Source: Poritiphilus flavus (GTDB lineage Bacteria; Bacteroidota; Bacteroidia; Flavobacteriales; Flavobacteriaceae). Taken from it: a DNA stretch of 64,000 nucleotides. A program made the position numbers and the translations under genes. Where the stretch lies: positions 590,769 through 654,768 of the forward strand of contig NZ_WXYO01000002.1 in assembly GCF_009901585.1 (NCBI RefSeq), given 5' to 3'. Shown piece after piece: positions 28,536 through 38,564 of this stretch. Each line of letters opens with the position of its first letter. Position 1 is the first letter of the stretch. The notes under the pieces were generated by a model. The model was not told where the DNA came from, did not search any database, and worked only from the letters and a program-made list of their open reading frames with translations.

Positions 28536-29321
28536 ATGAGTGAAACCGCATTACCCGGAATAAAACAATTTGATCTCACCGGAAAAAACGCCATTGTCAC
28601 CGGCGGTTCCAAAGGCCTTGGTTATGCTATGGCAGCAGGTCTTGCCTCAGCCGGGGCCAACACATTATTGTTAAACCGTAATAAGGAAGAAGGGCAGGCA
28701 GCCGCCGCGAAACTAAGAGAAGATTTTGGGGTGAAGGCCCAGGCCTACAGCGCCGATGTAACGGATAAAGAACAGGTAGAAAAGGCCGTGGCAGACATGG
28801 TTAAGGACTACGGACATGTGGATATTCTGATCAACAGTGCCGGTATCAATATCCGAGGAGCCATCGATGAGCTAAGCTACGAGGATTTTCAAAAGGTAAT
28901 GCAGGTGAACGTAGACGGTCTATGGATTGCCTCCAGAGCAGTGACACCCTATATGAAGAAGCAGGGATGGGGACGTATCATCAATATGGCGAGTACTCTG
29001 GGGCTGGTCGGATTGGCAAACCGGACCCCCTATGCGACAAGTAAAGGAGCGGTTGTTCAAATGACCAGGGCTCTTGGCCTGGAACTGGCCCCTTTTAATA
29101 TTTGCGTCAATGCGATTTGCCCGGGACCATTTTTAACCGAAATGAATATCCCGATCGCTGAGACCAAAGAAGCCAAGGAGTTTATAGTAGGGGCTACAGC
29201 TCTGGCAAGATGGGGAGAACTTAATGAAATTCAGGGTGCCGCTATCTTTCTATCCAGCGATGCCGCCAGTTATGTGGTTGGTTCCATGCTGACCGTAGAC
29301 GGAGGTTGGACGGCAAAATAA
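28536..29321 (+). CDS. SDR-family sugar/polyol dehydrogenase
   Basis: This 261-residue classical short-chain dehydrogenase has NAIVTGGSKGLGYAMAAG, NSAGINIRG, catalytic Ser in INMASTLG and YATSKGAVVQ. It resembles gluconate 5-dehydrogenase or KduD-type enzymes that oxidise sugar acids, but the substrate cannot be fixed. No signal peptide is present, so it acts in the cytoplasm. It is 11 bases after the Tat-exported TIM-barrel gene and 12 bases before the sulfatase gene. A step such as oxidation of a free 6-deoxy sugar or of a keto-deoxy acid would fit the locus. Confidence 0.88.
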   Translation: MSETALPGIKQFDLTGKNAIVTGGSKGLGYAMAAGLASAGANTLLLNRNKEEGQAAAAKLREDFGVKAQAYSADVTDKEQVEKAVADMVKDYGHVDILINSAGINIRGAIDELSYEDFQKVMQVNVDGLWIASRAVTPYMKKQGWGRIINMASTLGLVGLANRTPYATSKGAVVQMTRALGLELAPFNICVNAICPGPFLTEMNIPIAETKEAKEFIVGATALARWGELNEIQGAAIFLSSDAASYVVGSMLTVDGGWTAK

Positions 29322-29333
29322 AACTCCACTTTC

Positions 29334-30914
29334 ATGAGACTTAGAACAATTATCTTTAGTGGTATTGCCCTGGCTCTGTTGTTTGTTTCTTCCTGTAAGA
29401 ATGAACCCAAGCCTGAGACTTCGGTAGATTTACGCCCCAACATTATCTACATCCTGGCAGACGATCTGGGCTATGGGGAATTGGGAGCCTACGGACAGGA
29501 GCTGATTGAGACGCCCAATATAGATGCCCTGGCCCGATCAGGAATGCTTTTTACACAACACTACAGCAGTGCTCCGGTCTGCGCCCCGGCAAGGTATATG
29601 CTTATGACCGGACAACATTCCGGCCATGCCCACATTAGAGGTAATGAAGAATGGCGAGAACGAGGAGCGGTTTGGGATTATATAGCAATGGCTAAAGATT
29701 CTGTACTGGAAGGACAAAGGCCAATGCCTGAGACTACGGTAACCTTGCCCATGAAACTCAAGGAGATTGGCTATGCCACAGGGATGGTAGGAAAATGGGG
29801 TTTAGGTGCCCCTCATACCCACTCAATTCCAACGAAAATGGGGTTCGACTACTTCTATGGCTACAACTGCCAGAGACAAGCACATACCTATTACCCCTTG
29901 CATCTATACGAGAATGAGAACAGGGTGCATCTCAATAACGACACTGTCCCTCCACATACGGGGCTTGCTGCGGATGCTGACCCTCTGGATGCTAACAGTT
30001 ATGCCAATTTCAACCTGAATGATTACACCCCTGCATTAATGTTTGAGGCTTTGACCTCATTTGTAGAAGAGCAAAAAAGTGAACCATTCTTTCTGTATTG
30101 GGCTACACCCATTCCTCATGTTGCCATACAGGCTCCGCGGAATTGGGTGGATTATTATCGGAAAAAATTCGGAGAGGAGGAACCTTACCTCGCGGACAAC
30201 GGATTTGGGTATTTCCCGCATCAATATCCGCATGCAGGTTACGCCGCCATGATTTCGTATCTGGATGAGAATGTTGGTAAGTTGGTAGCCCAATTGAAAG
30301 AGGCGGGAATCTATGAGAATACGCTTATTGTATTTACTTCAGATAATGGCCCGTCTTATGCCGGTGGGGCAGACCCCGCCTGGTTTAAAAGCGCTGGGTC
30401 ACTGGAAGGCGGATTTGGAAGGGGCAAAGGTTTTGTGTACGAGGGAGGGATCCGCGTGCCCATGATTGCGAGCTGGCCTCAGAAAATAAAAGCTGGCACA
30501 GTGACCGATCACATCTCCGCGCATTACGACGTTATGGCCACCTTAGCTGATATTTGCGGTTTTGAAGTTCCTGACATAAACGATGGCATAAGCTTTGCCC
30601 CAACACTTTTAGGGGAAGATCAAAAAGAGGTTCATGAGTTTTTGCTTTGGGAGTTTCCTGAATACGGCGGTCAGGTTGCAATGAGGATGGGAGACTGGAA
30701 GTTGATCCGGCAAAATCTGAAAAGCGAGGAAAATGATCCGACGGTTGAGCTTTACAACCTCAAAACAGATCCCAGGGAACAGCAAAATGTGGCCGAAACA
30801 CATCCCGAGGTACTGCAGGCTGCTGCCGAGATCTTTGCAAGTGAACGAACTGAGGCCAGCATAGAAAAATTCAAGGTCCCCATCTTAGATCAGGGCTTGC
30901 TTAACGAGGAATAA
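29334..30914 (+). CDS. Sulfatase (formylglycine-dependent, lipoprotein)
   Basis: This 526-residue type I sulfatase has a lipoprotein signal (lipobox-like SSCKN). The metal-binding motif is IIYILADDLGYGELGAYG, and the C-x-P-x-R maturation motif CAPAR starts at residue 83, where the Cys is converted to formylglycine. Later segments VGKWGLGAPHTHS and VFTSDNGPS are also typical. It should remove sulfate from a sulfated sugar or oligosaccharide in the periplasm or at the surface. It ends an operon with two SDRs and a TIM-barrel protein. A formylglycine-generating enzyme gene lies 1.3 kb downstream. The sugar and position attacked are unknown. Confidence 0.92.
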   Translation: MRLRTIIFSGIALALLFVSSCKNEPKPETSVDLRPNIIYILADDLGYGELGAYGQELIETPNIDALARSGMLFTQHYSSAPVCAPARYMLMTGQHSGHAHIRGNEEWRERGAVWDYIAMAKDSVLEGQRPMPETTVTLPMKLKEIGYATGMVGKWGLGAPHTHSIPTKMGFDYFYGYNCQRQAHTYYPLHLYENENRVHLNNDTVPPHTGLAADADPLDANSYANFNLNDYTPALMFEALTSFVEEQKSEPFFLYWATPIPHVAIQAPRNWVDYYRKKFGEEEPYLADNGFGYFPHQYPHAGYAAMISYLDENVGKLVAQLKEAGIYENTLIVFTSDNGPSYAGGADPAWFKSAGSLEGGFGRGKGFVYEGGIRVPMIASWPQKIKAGTVTDHISAHYDVMATLADICGFEVPDINDGISFAPTLLGEDQKEVHEFLLWEFPEYGGQVAMRMGDWKLIRQNLKSEENDPTVELYNLKTDPREQQNVAETHPEVLQAAAEIFASERTEASIEKFKVPILDQGLLNEE

Positions 30915-30926
30915 TTCGCTATGGTT

Positions 30927-32126
30927 TTATTCCGTAGTTTTAAATTGATAAACGCATACTGAATTATACTGCTCTCCGGGTTCCAATATTGTGCTCGGGA
31001 AGTTTTGCTGGTTAGGAGAATTCGGGAAGTGTTGGGTTTCCAGGCATAAAGCGCCTCTGTGGGCATAGATCTTTTCTTTTTTTCCTACGGTCTTCCCGTC
31101 CATAAAATTCCCGCAATACAACTGCACCCCGGGCTCGTTGGTATAAACTTCCATTACCCTGCCACTTTTGGGTTCTGTCACCCGGGCCGCAAGTACCAGA
31201 CCGGAGGCGTTGGTCGGGCTGTCGTTCAATACGAAGTTGTGATCATACCCTCCTCCAAATTGCATTTGTTCATAGTCCGAGTCTATTTCCTTACCAATCA
31301 ATTTGGGTTCAAGGAAATCAAAAGGAGTGCCTTTAACCGGTCGCAGTTCTCCTGTTGGGATTAGGCCTTTACCTGCCACAGGAGTAAAATGGTCTGCATT
31401 TACATAAAGAATATGATCTGTAATATCTCCGTTGCCAGCTCCCTTGAGATTAAAGTAGGAATGATGAGTGAGGTTTACATGTGTCTTTTTATCAGTTTCC
31501 GCCTCATAGCTAATTTCCAGTTCATTGGCATCTGTTAGGGTATATCTTACCACAACCTCAAGATTTCCAGGATAGCCTTCTTCCATATCCGGAGACAACC
31601 TTCGGAAACGAATGTGATTATCCGTAAGGGAGTCAACCTCCCAAACAACGGCTTCGAAACCTATTTCGCCTCCATGCAGATGGTTGGGGCCATTGTTCCT
31701 GGCCAGATCGAAATTGACCCCGTCCAATTCAAAAGAACCATTGGCGATCCTATTGCCGTATCGGCCTACAACCGCTCCAAAAAACATCCCCCTGCCAACA
31801 GTATAGGGTTCAAGAGAAGAAAAGCCCAATACCACATCTTCAAAACGTCCGTTCTTGTCCGGTACAAGGAGGGATATCAGGCGCTGACCGTAATTTGTAA
31901 AAGTAGCTTCCAGGCCATTCTTGTTTTTCAAGACGTACAGGCCTACGGGTTTTGAATTGATAGTATCCGTAAAGTGTGTAGCTTGTAAGCCGGACAGGGT
32001 TGTATCTGTTGAAACCGAGGCGAGGTCAGCAGGGATCTGGTTGTCCGATCTTTTTTCCTTGCAACTACTGATGATGATCAAAATAATCATCAGTAGTACT
32101 AGTTTCGGGCGTATTTTATTTTTCAT
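30927..32126 (-). CDS. galM: Aldose 1-epimerase (mutarotase), lipoprotein
   Basis: This 399-residue protein has a lipoprotein signal with lipobox SSC near residue 22. A GalM-type domain follows with GRYGNRIANGSF, the substrate-binding His in GPNHLHGGEIG, and HHSYFNLKGAG. It catalyses exchange of alpha and beta anomers of aldoses. The lipid anchor places it in the periplasm, where it could feed newly released sugars to the transporters or to the cytochrome-linked dehydrogenases. It converges with the sulfatase gene (12-base gap) and diverges from the formylglycine-generating enzyme gene. Confidence 0.9.
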   Translation of the reverse strand: MKNKIRPKLVLLMIILIIISSCKEKRSDNQIPADLASVSTDTTLSGLQATHFTDTINSKPVGLYVLKNKNGLEATFTNYGQRLISLLVPDKNGRFEDVVLGFSSLEPYTVGRGMFFGAVVGRYGNRIANGSFELDGVNFDLARNNGPNHLHGGEIGFEAVVWEVDSLTDNHIRFRRLSPDMEEGYPGNLEVVVRYTLTDANELEISYEAETDKKTHVNLTHHSYFNLKGAGNGDITDHILYVNADHFTPVAGKGLIPTGELRPVKGTPFDFLEPKLIGKEIDSDYEQMQFGGGYDHNFVLNDSPTNASGLVLAARVTEPKSGRVMEVYTNEPGVQLYCGNFMDGKTVGKKEKIYAHRGALCLETQHFPNSPNQQNFPSTILEPGEQYNSVCVYQFKTTE

Positions 32127-32159
32127 ATAGAGAGCTGTTGGTTGTATGAAGATAAAAAA

Positions 32160-32167
32160 TAACTTTA
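32160..32167 (+). promoter_or_regulatory. Candidate -7 box for the formylglycine-generating enzyme gene
   Basis: TAACTTTA, one mismatch from the Bacteroidota -7 consensus TAnnTTTG, lies 25 bases before the ATG at 32193. A TTGG at 32138-32141 sits 18 bases upstream and could serve as the -33 element. The short 66-base divergent gap makes a promoter here likely, but only the sequence match supports it. Confidence 0.4.
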
Positions 32168-32192
32168 CATACTGTATTTTGTTGAATCACCT

Positions 32193-33341
32193 ATGACTTC
32201 AAAACTGATCAAAGGACTTTGTTTTACGATTGTATTGGCTTTCACTTATGCCTGTGGGGAGCAGAAAACCTCTAAGAAGGCGGATAAGACTGAAACAGAG
32301 GATGAAATAAAGCTTAGCGCTGTAAAGGATACCTTTTCACTATTAAAAGAACCCCCGGCACACATCGGGGTACCGGATGGGATGGTCTGGATCCCCGGGT
32401 CCGTTTATATGCAAGGGGCGGTTCCCGGAGACGCTTATGCCATGGGCCATGAGAAGCCACAGCATTCCGTTGCTGTAAACGGGTTTTTTATGGATTTACA
32501 CGAAGTTACCAACGCCCAGTTTGCGCGTTTTGTAGATGCGACAAATTATATCACGGTCGCGGAAAGACCCATAGACTGGGAAGAAATGAAAAAACAGTTA
32601 CCCGAAGGAACTGCGAAACCCCACGACTCGGTAATGCAACCCGGGTCCCTGGTATTTCGTAAACCCGGTAAACCAGTGCCCAACCTCTATGATTTTTCGC
32701 AGTGGTGGATGTGGAAAATCGGAGCAAACTGGAAAATGCCCAAAGGTCCCGGAAGCTCTATTGAAGGTAAAGATGAATATCCTGTGGTTCATATCGCCTT
32801 TGAGGATGCCGTAGCCTATTGCGAATGGGCGGGAAGGCGATTACCTACTGAAGCGGAATGGGAGTTGGCCGCTCGGGCCGGCAGGAAAAACCAGGTACAT
32901 CCCTGGGGTGATGATGCTGAGTCGCTGGCTAAAATGGCGAATACCTGGACGGGTGAATTCCCGGTTTCCAATACTAAGAATGACGGTTTCGAAGGCAGCG
33001 CACCGGTAAAAACCTATCCGCCAAACGATTTTGGTTTATACGATATGTCCGGTAACGTCTGGGAATGGACTTCGGATTGGTACAACACAAACTATTACAA
33101 ACAGCTGAGTACCGGTAAAACTGCGTACGATCCTATGGGATCTTCAGAGCCTTACAATGCCGGTAATCCTTATGCCAGAGAAAAGATCATAAAAGGCGGT
33201 TCCTTCCTTTGTAACGCTTCCTACTGTGCCAGTTACCGCACTTCTTCGCGTATGGCTAACAGCCTGGACTCTTCGCTGGAGCACCTGGGCTTTAGAACGG
33301 TTGCTACCGTAGACATGCTGGAGAAGGATTCCGATGGCTAG
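32193..33341 (+). CDS. Formylglycine-generating enzyme (sulfatase-modifying factor), lipoprotein
   Basis: This 382-residue protein has a lipoprotein signal (lipobox YAC near residue 21) and an FGE-sulfatase domain from about residue 60 (MVWIPGSVYMQG, EVTNAQFARFVD, GRRLPTEAEWE). The two catalytic cysteines of true aerobic FGEs are both present, C340 and C345 in GSFLCNASYCASYR, spaced as in human FGE, so it is likely a real enzyme and not only a FGE-fold protein. It oxidises the sulfatase Cys to formylglycine with oxygen and copper. Export as a lipoprotein next to a lipoprotein sulfatase suggests maturation outside the cytoplasm. Confidence 0.88.
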   Translation: MTSKLIKGLCFTIVLAFTYACGEQKTSKKADKTETEDEIKLSAVKDTFSLLKEPPAHIGVPDGMVWIPGSVYMQGAVPGDAYAMGHEKPQHSVAVNGFFMDLHEVTNAQFARFVDATNYITVAERPIDWEEMKKQLPEGTAKPHDSVMQPGSLVFRKPGKPVPNLYDFSQWWMWKIGANWKMPKGPGSSIEGKDEYPVVHIAFEDAVAYCEWAGRRLPTEAEWELAARAGRKNQVHPWGDDAESLAKMANTWTGEFPVSNTKNDGFEGSAPVKTYPPNDFGLYDMSGNVWEWTSDWYNTNYYKQLSTGKTAYDPMGSSEPYNAGNPYAREKIIKGGSFLCNASYCASYRTSSRMANSLDSSLEHLGFRTVATVDMLEKDSDG

Positions 33342-33348
33342 TCTATAG

Positions 33349-33400
33349 CGCTTAGATTTGCCCATCCTGGGAGACAAAGAGCCATTAAGCGGTTTTTTTT
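33349..33400 (+). terminator. Possible terminator after the FGE gene
   Basis: CGCTTA at 33349-33354 pairs with TAAGCG at 33386-33391, with an inner CCCA/TGGG pair, and is followed by eight T residues at 33393-33400. The loop is long, so the structure is weaker than the other terminators in the window. TATCTTTA at 33400-33407, a near -7 box, follows directly and may start the next operon. Confidence 0.45.
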
Positions 33401-33428
33401 ATCTTTAAAAGCTAACGCCAAAAACTAT

Positions 33429-36329
33429 ATGCGCTTAAGATTCTGTCTTTTAGGGGTAATTTTTCTATGGACAGGCCTGCAGGGAATTGCACAGAAGTTT
33501 CAATATGTGCACTACCAGGGAACTGAGGTGCCGTTTGAAAATGTCAACCAGGCTATTCAGGATTCCCTGGGGTATATGTGGCTGGGAACGGATCAGGGAT
33601 TGTTCAGATTTGATGGGAAGACCTTTGAGGATCACAATACCTCTTTAAGGTCCAAAACAATAAGGGCTTTTGCCGGAGGTGGTACAGGGACTTTAGTTTT
33701 TTCTAATGACACTGGCATTTACAGCATTAGTTATGATCAAGGTAAACCGCAGATAAAGGAGTTTAGGAAAGAGGCTAAACTTAAATATCCCACCGAACTT
33801 TTCATTGACACTAAAGGCAGGTATTGGGCCGGGCTGCTGGATGGGCAGGTATATTCATTTACTGACCCGGATGGGGAATCCGCTACCTACCAACTTGGAG
33901 AGAAGTCAAAAACAGCACACACTTTTTTTGGTGAGGACCGTTATGGCACGCTGTGGGCGCTGATCCCGGGAGAAGGTCTGTTTTACTATGATGAAAATGG
34001 CCGTCAATTTGTGGTTTTTGAGAGTTACGAGGATGTCAATCACTTCCTGGTCCTGGAGGATACCCTTTGGATGGTGGGAGAGAACATCTATCGGATCGTC
34101 TTAAATGCGGATCATTCAGTACAGTCTAAAAAAACCTATCGCACCTCTTTGTCCTTTAACAGAATAGCTCAAAAGAATGCTGAATACCTGATGTTGGCAA
34201 CTGCATCCGAACTCTATACTTTTCCATTCTTGAATGAAAAGCCCGGATTCACTAAGGTATTCGGGTCTAACGATCCGCATAGAGTAGAGGATCTGCCTTT
34301 TGAATCCATCAATCAACTGCATTTTACCCGGGATCAGATGAGCTTTAATGAGTTGGTTTGGGTAAGTTCAGAAAACGGACTTGGACTCTTGTGGTACAGT
34401 TTTTTTCAGACAGTCTTTGGTTTGGGCTATGACAATGTACTGGGACTTCACGCCACGGATAACGGAAAGGTGCTGCTATCTCAGGGTCCTGTTTATGAGG
34501 TCAACAACAGGGGAAATTCTGTGTCATTTAGCCGGGCAAACGAGCTGAATAGTATTACCGGGATTGCCACAAATGGCCCGGACACCTGGTACGGTTCCAC
34601 ACAAGGGGAGATCTTCCACTATAGAAACAACAGCCTTTACCGCAAGCACGACCTCAGTTGGAGAGGCGGAGGGGTATTTTTTATTTATGTGGATCATACG
34701 GACAAGGTTTGGTTCTGTCAGGCCACTTCGGACAAACCCATAGTTGGTGTGGCAAGATTGGATGAATCGGGGCGGATAATCCAATACGGCACAGATAAAG
34801 GGTTTCAGGACAGGGTACTGGTTATCAAAGAAGGAGGGAAAAATGAGCTTTACGCCGCTGGAATCGGCATTTCCTCCTATCTCTATAAATACGATAGGGA
34901 GCAGGATCGTTTTGTCAATAAAAGCCTTCCATTTCCTTTCCCCGTCAGTGCAACTTTTGAGGTACACGATATGGCGGTAGACGATCTGGGTATTGTCTGG
35001 CTGGCCACAACAGATGGCTTATTAAAATACGATTCTGAAACCATAAGGAAAGTGGCTATGGGGGAGTTTACCCATACCGAGATACGATCCATCAGTGCGA
35101 TGCCCGATCGCAGCCTTTGGTTCGCTACTGATACCTATGGGCTGATCCACCTGGATGACAAAGGCAATTATGTGGTTTTTGATGAGAACGCCGGAACACC
35201 TTCCAAGGTTTCGGCATATCGCTGCCTTACTACAGACAGCAATTCTCAATTGTGGGTAGGAACCGCCGAAGGCCTTGTTCATTCCTTACAATCACTGCCA
35301 GGGCCTTTGCCTACTAAAATGCCGGTACTGCAAACTGCCGTTGTGGGAGGGGAGCAGTACTCAACTGCACAACAGGCGGATCTATCCGAGTCTGAAGAGC
35401 TGCTTTTGAGGATGACTACCATTACCTTTCCCAGTGACAATGTCCGCTATCAATACAAAGTATTTGAGAGACAACTCCCCGCAGATGAGATATCAGACCT
35501 TCTCTGGAACGATTCGGAAGACCCGGAAATACTACTAAGCGGATTAAGCACCGGGACCCATCGGGTTCTTGTGAGGGCACAGAAGGAAGGCGGATACGCC
35601 TGGAGTATGCCAATGGAATTGGAAGTATACGTATCCGGAATGTGGTACAAAACCTGGTGGGGTATTTTGCTTTTGGCCGTTTTGGTCTTTTTGTTTTTCT
35701 GGTATTTCGTCCGGCGCTGGTTCCGGAAACGCATAGAGCAGCTACAGGCCAATCTGCTCCAAAAACAACAGGAGTTGAGCAGCAAAGAAGCAGAACTGGC
35801 CACTCAGAGCGATACCTTGAAACATCAACAACAAGAACTAAAAAACACAGGTACCAACATTCATTTACTTCACCAACTGATACAACAAATCTCTAAGGAT
35901 GCGGACAAAGACGGGGGTAGTGTGGTTTTTCAAAAGCTGGTAGACCTGCCTACCGGCATCGGTATGTTGGAAGTTGCGAATAAGTCTGAAGAGTACATAG
36001 ATTATCTGAGCTATAGTCCAGGAGGAAAAAGTCCTGAAAAAAGGCGGGGAGAGTTTAATGATAAGGATAATCTTGCCAGTTATGCCATGGTACGGGAAAA
36101 GACCGTTAAGATCAACGATTTTGAAAAGGAAGTAGAGCAATACATTAGTGGAAAGGATACCCGCGGATTTCCTTCCCGTCTTTTTATTCCTTTTGATAGA
36201 AAAAATGGTTCATGCTCTGTCTTATGCATTTATGCAATAGAGAAAAACGCGTTTACAAGAAGACATGTGATGTTACTGGAGATCCTGGTGAAGTTTATAG
36301 GGCTTCAAACCGAAAACAAAATGACGTAG
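33429..36329 (+). CDS. Periplasmic beta-propeller sensor protein with Y_Y_Y and GAF-like domains, no kinase
   Basis: This 966-residue protein has a signal peptide (about residues 1-21). Two-component-type propeller repeats follow ([52 protein letters not shown]), then a Y_Y_Y domain (about 640-735) and one membrane helix (about 738-760). After a coiled coil (about 765-810) there is a C-terminal GAF-like domain with FPSRLFIPF and SVLCIYAIE. Hybrid two-component systems of Bacteroidota share this sensor half, but no histidine kinase, receiver or helix-turn-helix is present. Its stop lies two bases before the start of an ion channel gene, so the two proteins are probably made together. Confidence 0.88.
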   Translation: MRLRFCLLGVIFLWTGLQGIAQKFQYVHYQGTEVPFENVNQAIQDSLGYMWLGTDQGLFRFDGKTFEDHNTSLRSKTIRAFAGGGTGTLVFSNDTGIYSISYDQGKPQIKEFRKEAKLKYPTELFIDTKGRYWAGLLDGQVYSFTDPDGESATYQLGEKSKTAHTFFGEDRYGTLWALIPGEGLFYYDENGRQFVVFESYEDVNHFLVLEDTLWMVGENIYRIVLNADHSVQSKKTYRTSLSFNRIAQKNAEYLMLATASELYTFPFLNEKPGFTKVFGSNDPHRVEDLPFESINQLHFTRDQMSFNELVWVSSENGLGLLWYSFFQTVFGLGYDNVLGLHATDNGKVLLSQGPVYEVNNRGNSVSFSRANELNSITGIATNGPDTWYGSTQGEIFHYRNNSLYRKHDLSWRGGGVFFIYVDHTDKVWFCQATSDKPIVGVARLDESGRIIQYGTDKGFQDRVLVIKEGGKNELYAAGIGISSYLYKYDREQDRFVNKSLPFPFPVSATFEVHDMAVDDLGIVWLATTDGLLKYDSETIRKVAMGEFTHTEIRSISAMPDRSLWFATDTYGLIHLDDKGNYVVFDENAGTPSKVSAYRCLTTDSNSQLWVGTAEGLVHSLQSLPGPLPTKMPVLQTAVVGGEQYSTAQQADLSESEELLLRMTTITFPSDNVRYQYKVFERQLPADEISDLLWNDSEDPEILLSGLSTGTHRVLVRAQKEGGYAWSMPMELEVYVSGMWYKTWWGILLLAVLVFLFFWYFVRRWFRKRIEQLQANLLQKQQELSSKEAELATQSDTLKHQQQELKNTGTNIHLLHQLIQQISKDADKDGGSVVFQKLVDLPTGIGMLEVANKSEEYIDYLSYSPGGKSPEKRRGEFNDKDNLASYAMVREKTVKINDFEKEVEQYISGKDTRGFPSRLFIPFDRKNGSCSVLCIYAIEKNAFTRRHVMLLEILVKFIGLQTENKMT

Positions 36330-36331
36330 GA

Positions 36332-37414
36332 ATGCTAAAAGCGATAACATACCGATATATAACACTGGGTTTGATTATTCTGACCGGTTCCGCCCATGCC
36401 TTCCAGAGCAGGGACACGCTGATTGTTGGGATACATGAGGATCCTCCTTTTATTTTCAGTGAATCCGGCGGCTATTCAGGACTTTCCGTGGATCTGTGGG
36501 AACGCATATCGGAAGAAACCGGCCTGCCCTTTAGCTACAGAGAATTCAGCGATGTGGTCGGAATTGTGCGTTCACTGGATTACGATGAACTGGATATATC
36601 CATAAACCCGCTGACCAACAGCCCTTATCGTGTGGAACATTTTCAGGTGAGCCAACCCTTCTTTATTTCCAGTATTGGTGTAGCGGCTACCTCACAGAGC
36701 GAGAGCCAGTTTAGACTATTCCTGAGTAACTTTTTTTCCAGGGACTTCTTAGACGTTGTTTTATTGTTATTGGTCATACTGCTCACCTTCGGTACTTTGT
36801 TGTGGTTTGTAGAACGGAGGAAGAATCGATATCAATTCAGGCCCGGGCTGATGGGACTTTTTGACGGTCTATGGTGGGCTGCGGTGACTATGACCACTGT
36901 GGGTTATGGAGATAAAGCCCCTAAAACACATATGGGCAAGACCATTGCCATTATCTGGATGTTTACAGCCATCATTATCATATCCAGCTTTACGGCTACC
37001 ATCGCCTCTACATTGACGGTGAATACGCTTGAAGCGGATATCAAAGGTCTTGAGGACCTTCAAACCGTTAAGAAAATAGGGGTGGTAGGAGCTTCGGAGG
37101 GCGAATTGTTCGTTCAGCAGAACCATTTACAGGCTTCAGACGTCTATAGCAGCCCTGAACAGGGACTAAGGGCCCTCGCGAGAAAAGAGATCGATGTTTT
37201 GATCTATGACAGGACCACTTTGGGATATCTTATCAAAACCAACGACCTTGAATCCAAAGTAAGCCTGCTACCATTGAGTTTCCGAAGACAATATCGCAGT
37301 TTTATAATGCCAAAGGCGCATCCCGCGTTCGACCAGGTAAACAAGCAACTCATTACGGAGATCCAATCCTTATATTGGCAGGAAGTGCTTAAAAAATACG
37401 GTTTAATGGAATGA
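36332..37414 (+). CDS. Ionotropic-glutamate-receptor-like ligand-gated potassium channel
   Basis: This protein of about 360 residues starts at the ATG two bases after the upstream stop. A longer frame exists inside the upstream gene, but only this ATG gives a proper signal peptide (about residues 1-24). A periplasmic binding lobe ([11 protein letters not shown]) is followed by a membrane helix and a pore loop with TVGYGD at residues 189-194, the potassium selectivity filter. A second helix and the second binding lobe follow. This is the GluR0-type layout: a periplasmic amino-acid-binding-like domain split by a potassium pore. It forms a two-gene operon with the propeller sensor. The ligand is unknown. 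Confidence 0.9.
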   Translation: MLKAITYRYITLGLIILTGSAHAFQSRDTLIVGIHEDPPFIFSESGGYSGLSVDLWERISEETGLPFSYREFSDVVGIVRSLDYDELDISINPLTNSPYRVEHFQVSQPFFISSIGVAATSQSESQFRLFLSNFFSRDFLDVVLLLLVILLTFGTLLWFVERRKNRYQFRPGLMGLFDGLWWAAVTMTTVGYGDKAPKTHMGKTIAIIWMFTAIIIISSFTATIASTLTVNTLEADIKGLEDLQTVKKIGVVGASEGELFVQQNHLQASDVYSSPEQGLRALARKEIDVLIYDRTTLGYLIKTNDLESKVSLLPLSFRRQYRSFIMPKAHPAFDQVNKQLITEIQSLYWQEVLKKYGLME

Positions 37415-37540
37415 AACCATTTTTGGCATTCACTATAACCGATTTCTTGAATGGCATAATAACTTTTGATAACTTTCAGCGTAAGGTTTTGAGCTAAAAA
37501 CCTACTTTTATATCGGAAATATTTAAGCGAAAATTGAATT

Positions 37541-38506
37541 ATGTCAGAAAATAGAGAACGGATAAAAACGCTTATCCTTGGATCAGGCCCCGCTGGTTAT
37601 ACAGCAGCTATCTATGCTGCCAGGGCAGATCTTAAACCAGTTATGTATACAGGGATGGAGCCAGGTGGCCAATTGACCACTACCACAGAGGTGGACAACT
37701 TTCCCGGATACCCGGAAGGCATAGACGGTCCCACTATGATGGTACAATTACAGCAACAGGCGGAACGTTTCGGTACCGAAGTGCGTATTGGGATGGCTAC
37801 CGCGGTGGATTTTAGTGATGAGGTTGGTGGAATTCACAAAGTCACCATTGACGATAATAAAGTTGTAGAAGCGGAAACAGTGATCATTTCCACTGGCGCA
37901 TCCGCTAAATACCTTGGAATCCCCAGTGAACAACGCTTACGGGGAGGTGGTGTATCCGCCTGTGCGGTCTGCGACGGCTTTTTCTATAAAGGGCAGGATG
38001 TCGCTATTGTTGGAGGAGGGGATACGGCTGCCGAAGAGGCATCTTATCTGGCCAATATTTGTAATAAGGTCACTATGCTTATCCGTAAGGATCATATGAG
38101 AGCTTCCAAGGCAATGCAACACAGAGTTAACAGCCTTTCCAATATAGATATCCGTTACAATACCGAAGTAGACGAGATCCTGGGAGATCAGGTGGTAGAG
38201 GGTTTGCGAATGGTAAACAACAAAACCGGTGAAAAAGAAGAAATAAAGATCACTGGCTTCTTTGTGGCCATAGGGCACAAACCTAATACCGATATTTTTA
38301 AAGGACAATTGGAGATGGATGATGTAGGCTATCTCATTACCAAAGGAAAATCTACCAAAACCAGTAAGCCCGGAGTGTTTGCCAGCGGTGATGTTCAGGA
38401 TAAAGAATACAGGCAGGCGGTTACTGCTGCTGGTACAGGATGTATGGCGGCTCTTGATGCCGAAAGGTATTTGGCTACCGTAGAAACGCCGCAGGAAGTG
38501 AGTTAA
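37541..38506 (+). CDS. trxB: Thioredoxin-disulfide reductase
   Basis: This 321-residue flavoprotein has an FAD motif LILGSGPAGYTAAIYAARA, the redox-active CAVC at residues 141-144, and an NADPH motif VAIVGGGDTAAEEASYL. A C-terminal FAD segment GVFASGDVQDKEYRQAVTA closes the protein. It transfers electrons from NADPH to thioredoxin in the cytoplasm. Length and motif order are those of bacterial TrxB. It is monocistronic: 126 bases separate it from the channel gene and a strong terminator follows. Confidence 0.96.
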   Translation: MSENRERIKTLILGSGPAGYTAAIYAARADLKPVMYTGMEPGGQLTTTTEVDNFPGYPEGIDGPTMMVQLQQQAERFGTEVRIGMATAVDFSDEVGGIHKVTIDDNKVVEAETVIISTGASAKYLGIPSEQRLRGGGVSACAVCDGFFYKGQDVAIVGGGDTAAEEASYLANICNKVTMLIRKDHMRASKAMQHRVNSLSNIDIRYNTEVDEILGDQVVEGLRMVNNKTGEKEEIKITGFFVAIGHKPNTDIFKGQLEMDDVGYLITKGKSTKTSKPGVFASGDVQDKEYRQAVTAAGTGCMAALDAERYLATVETPQEVS

Positions 38507-38530
38507 GCTCTTTTCAAAAGTTTATTACAA

Positions 38531-38562
38531 AAAAAAGCTCTAAATCCTTAGAGCTTTTTTTG
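38531..38562. terminator. Bidirectional intrinsic terminator between trxB and the lipocalin-like gene
   Basis: The stem AGCTCTAA (38536-38543) pairs with TTAGAGCT (38548-38555) across a four-base loop. It is flanked by A residues on the left and T residues on the right, so it works for trxB on the plus strand and for the converging gene on the minus strand. Confidence 0.88.
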
Positions 38563-38564
38563 TG

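Noticed and set aside
36212-36331. Longer start for the channel gene inside the propeller gene
   Set aside because: The extra 40 residues overlap the upstream frame and hide the signal peptide; the ATG at 36332 restores it.
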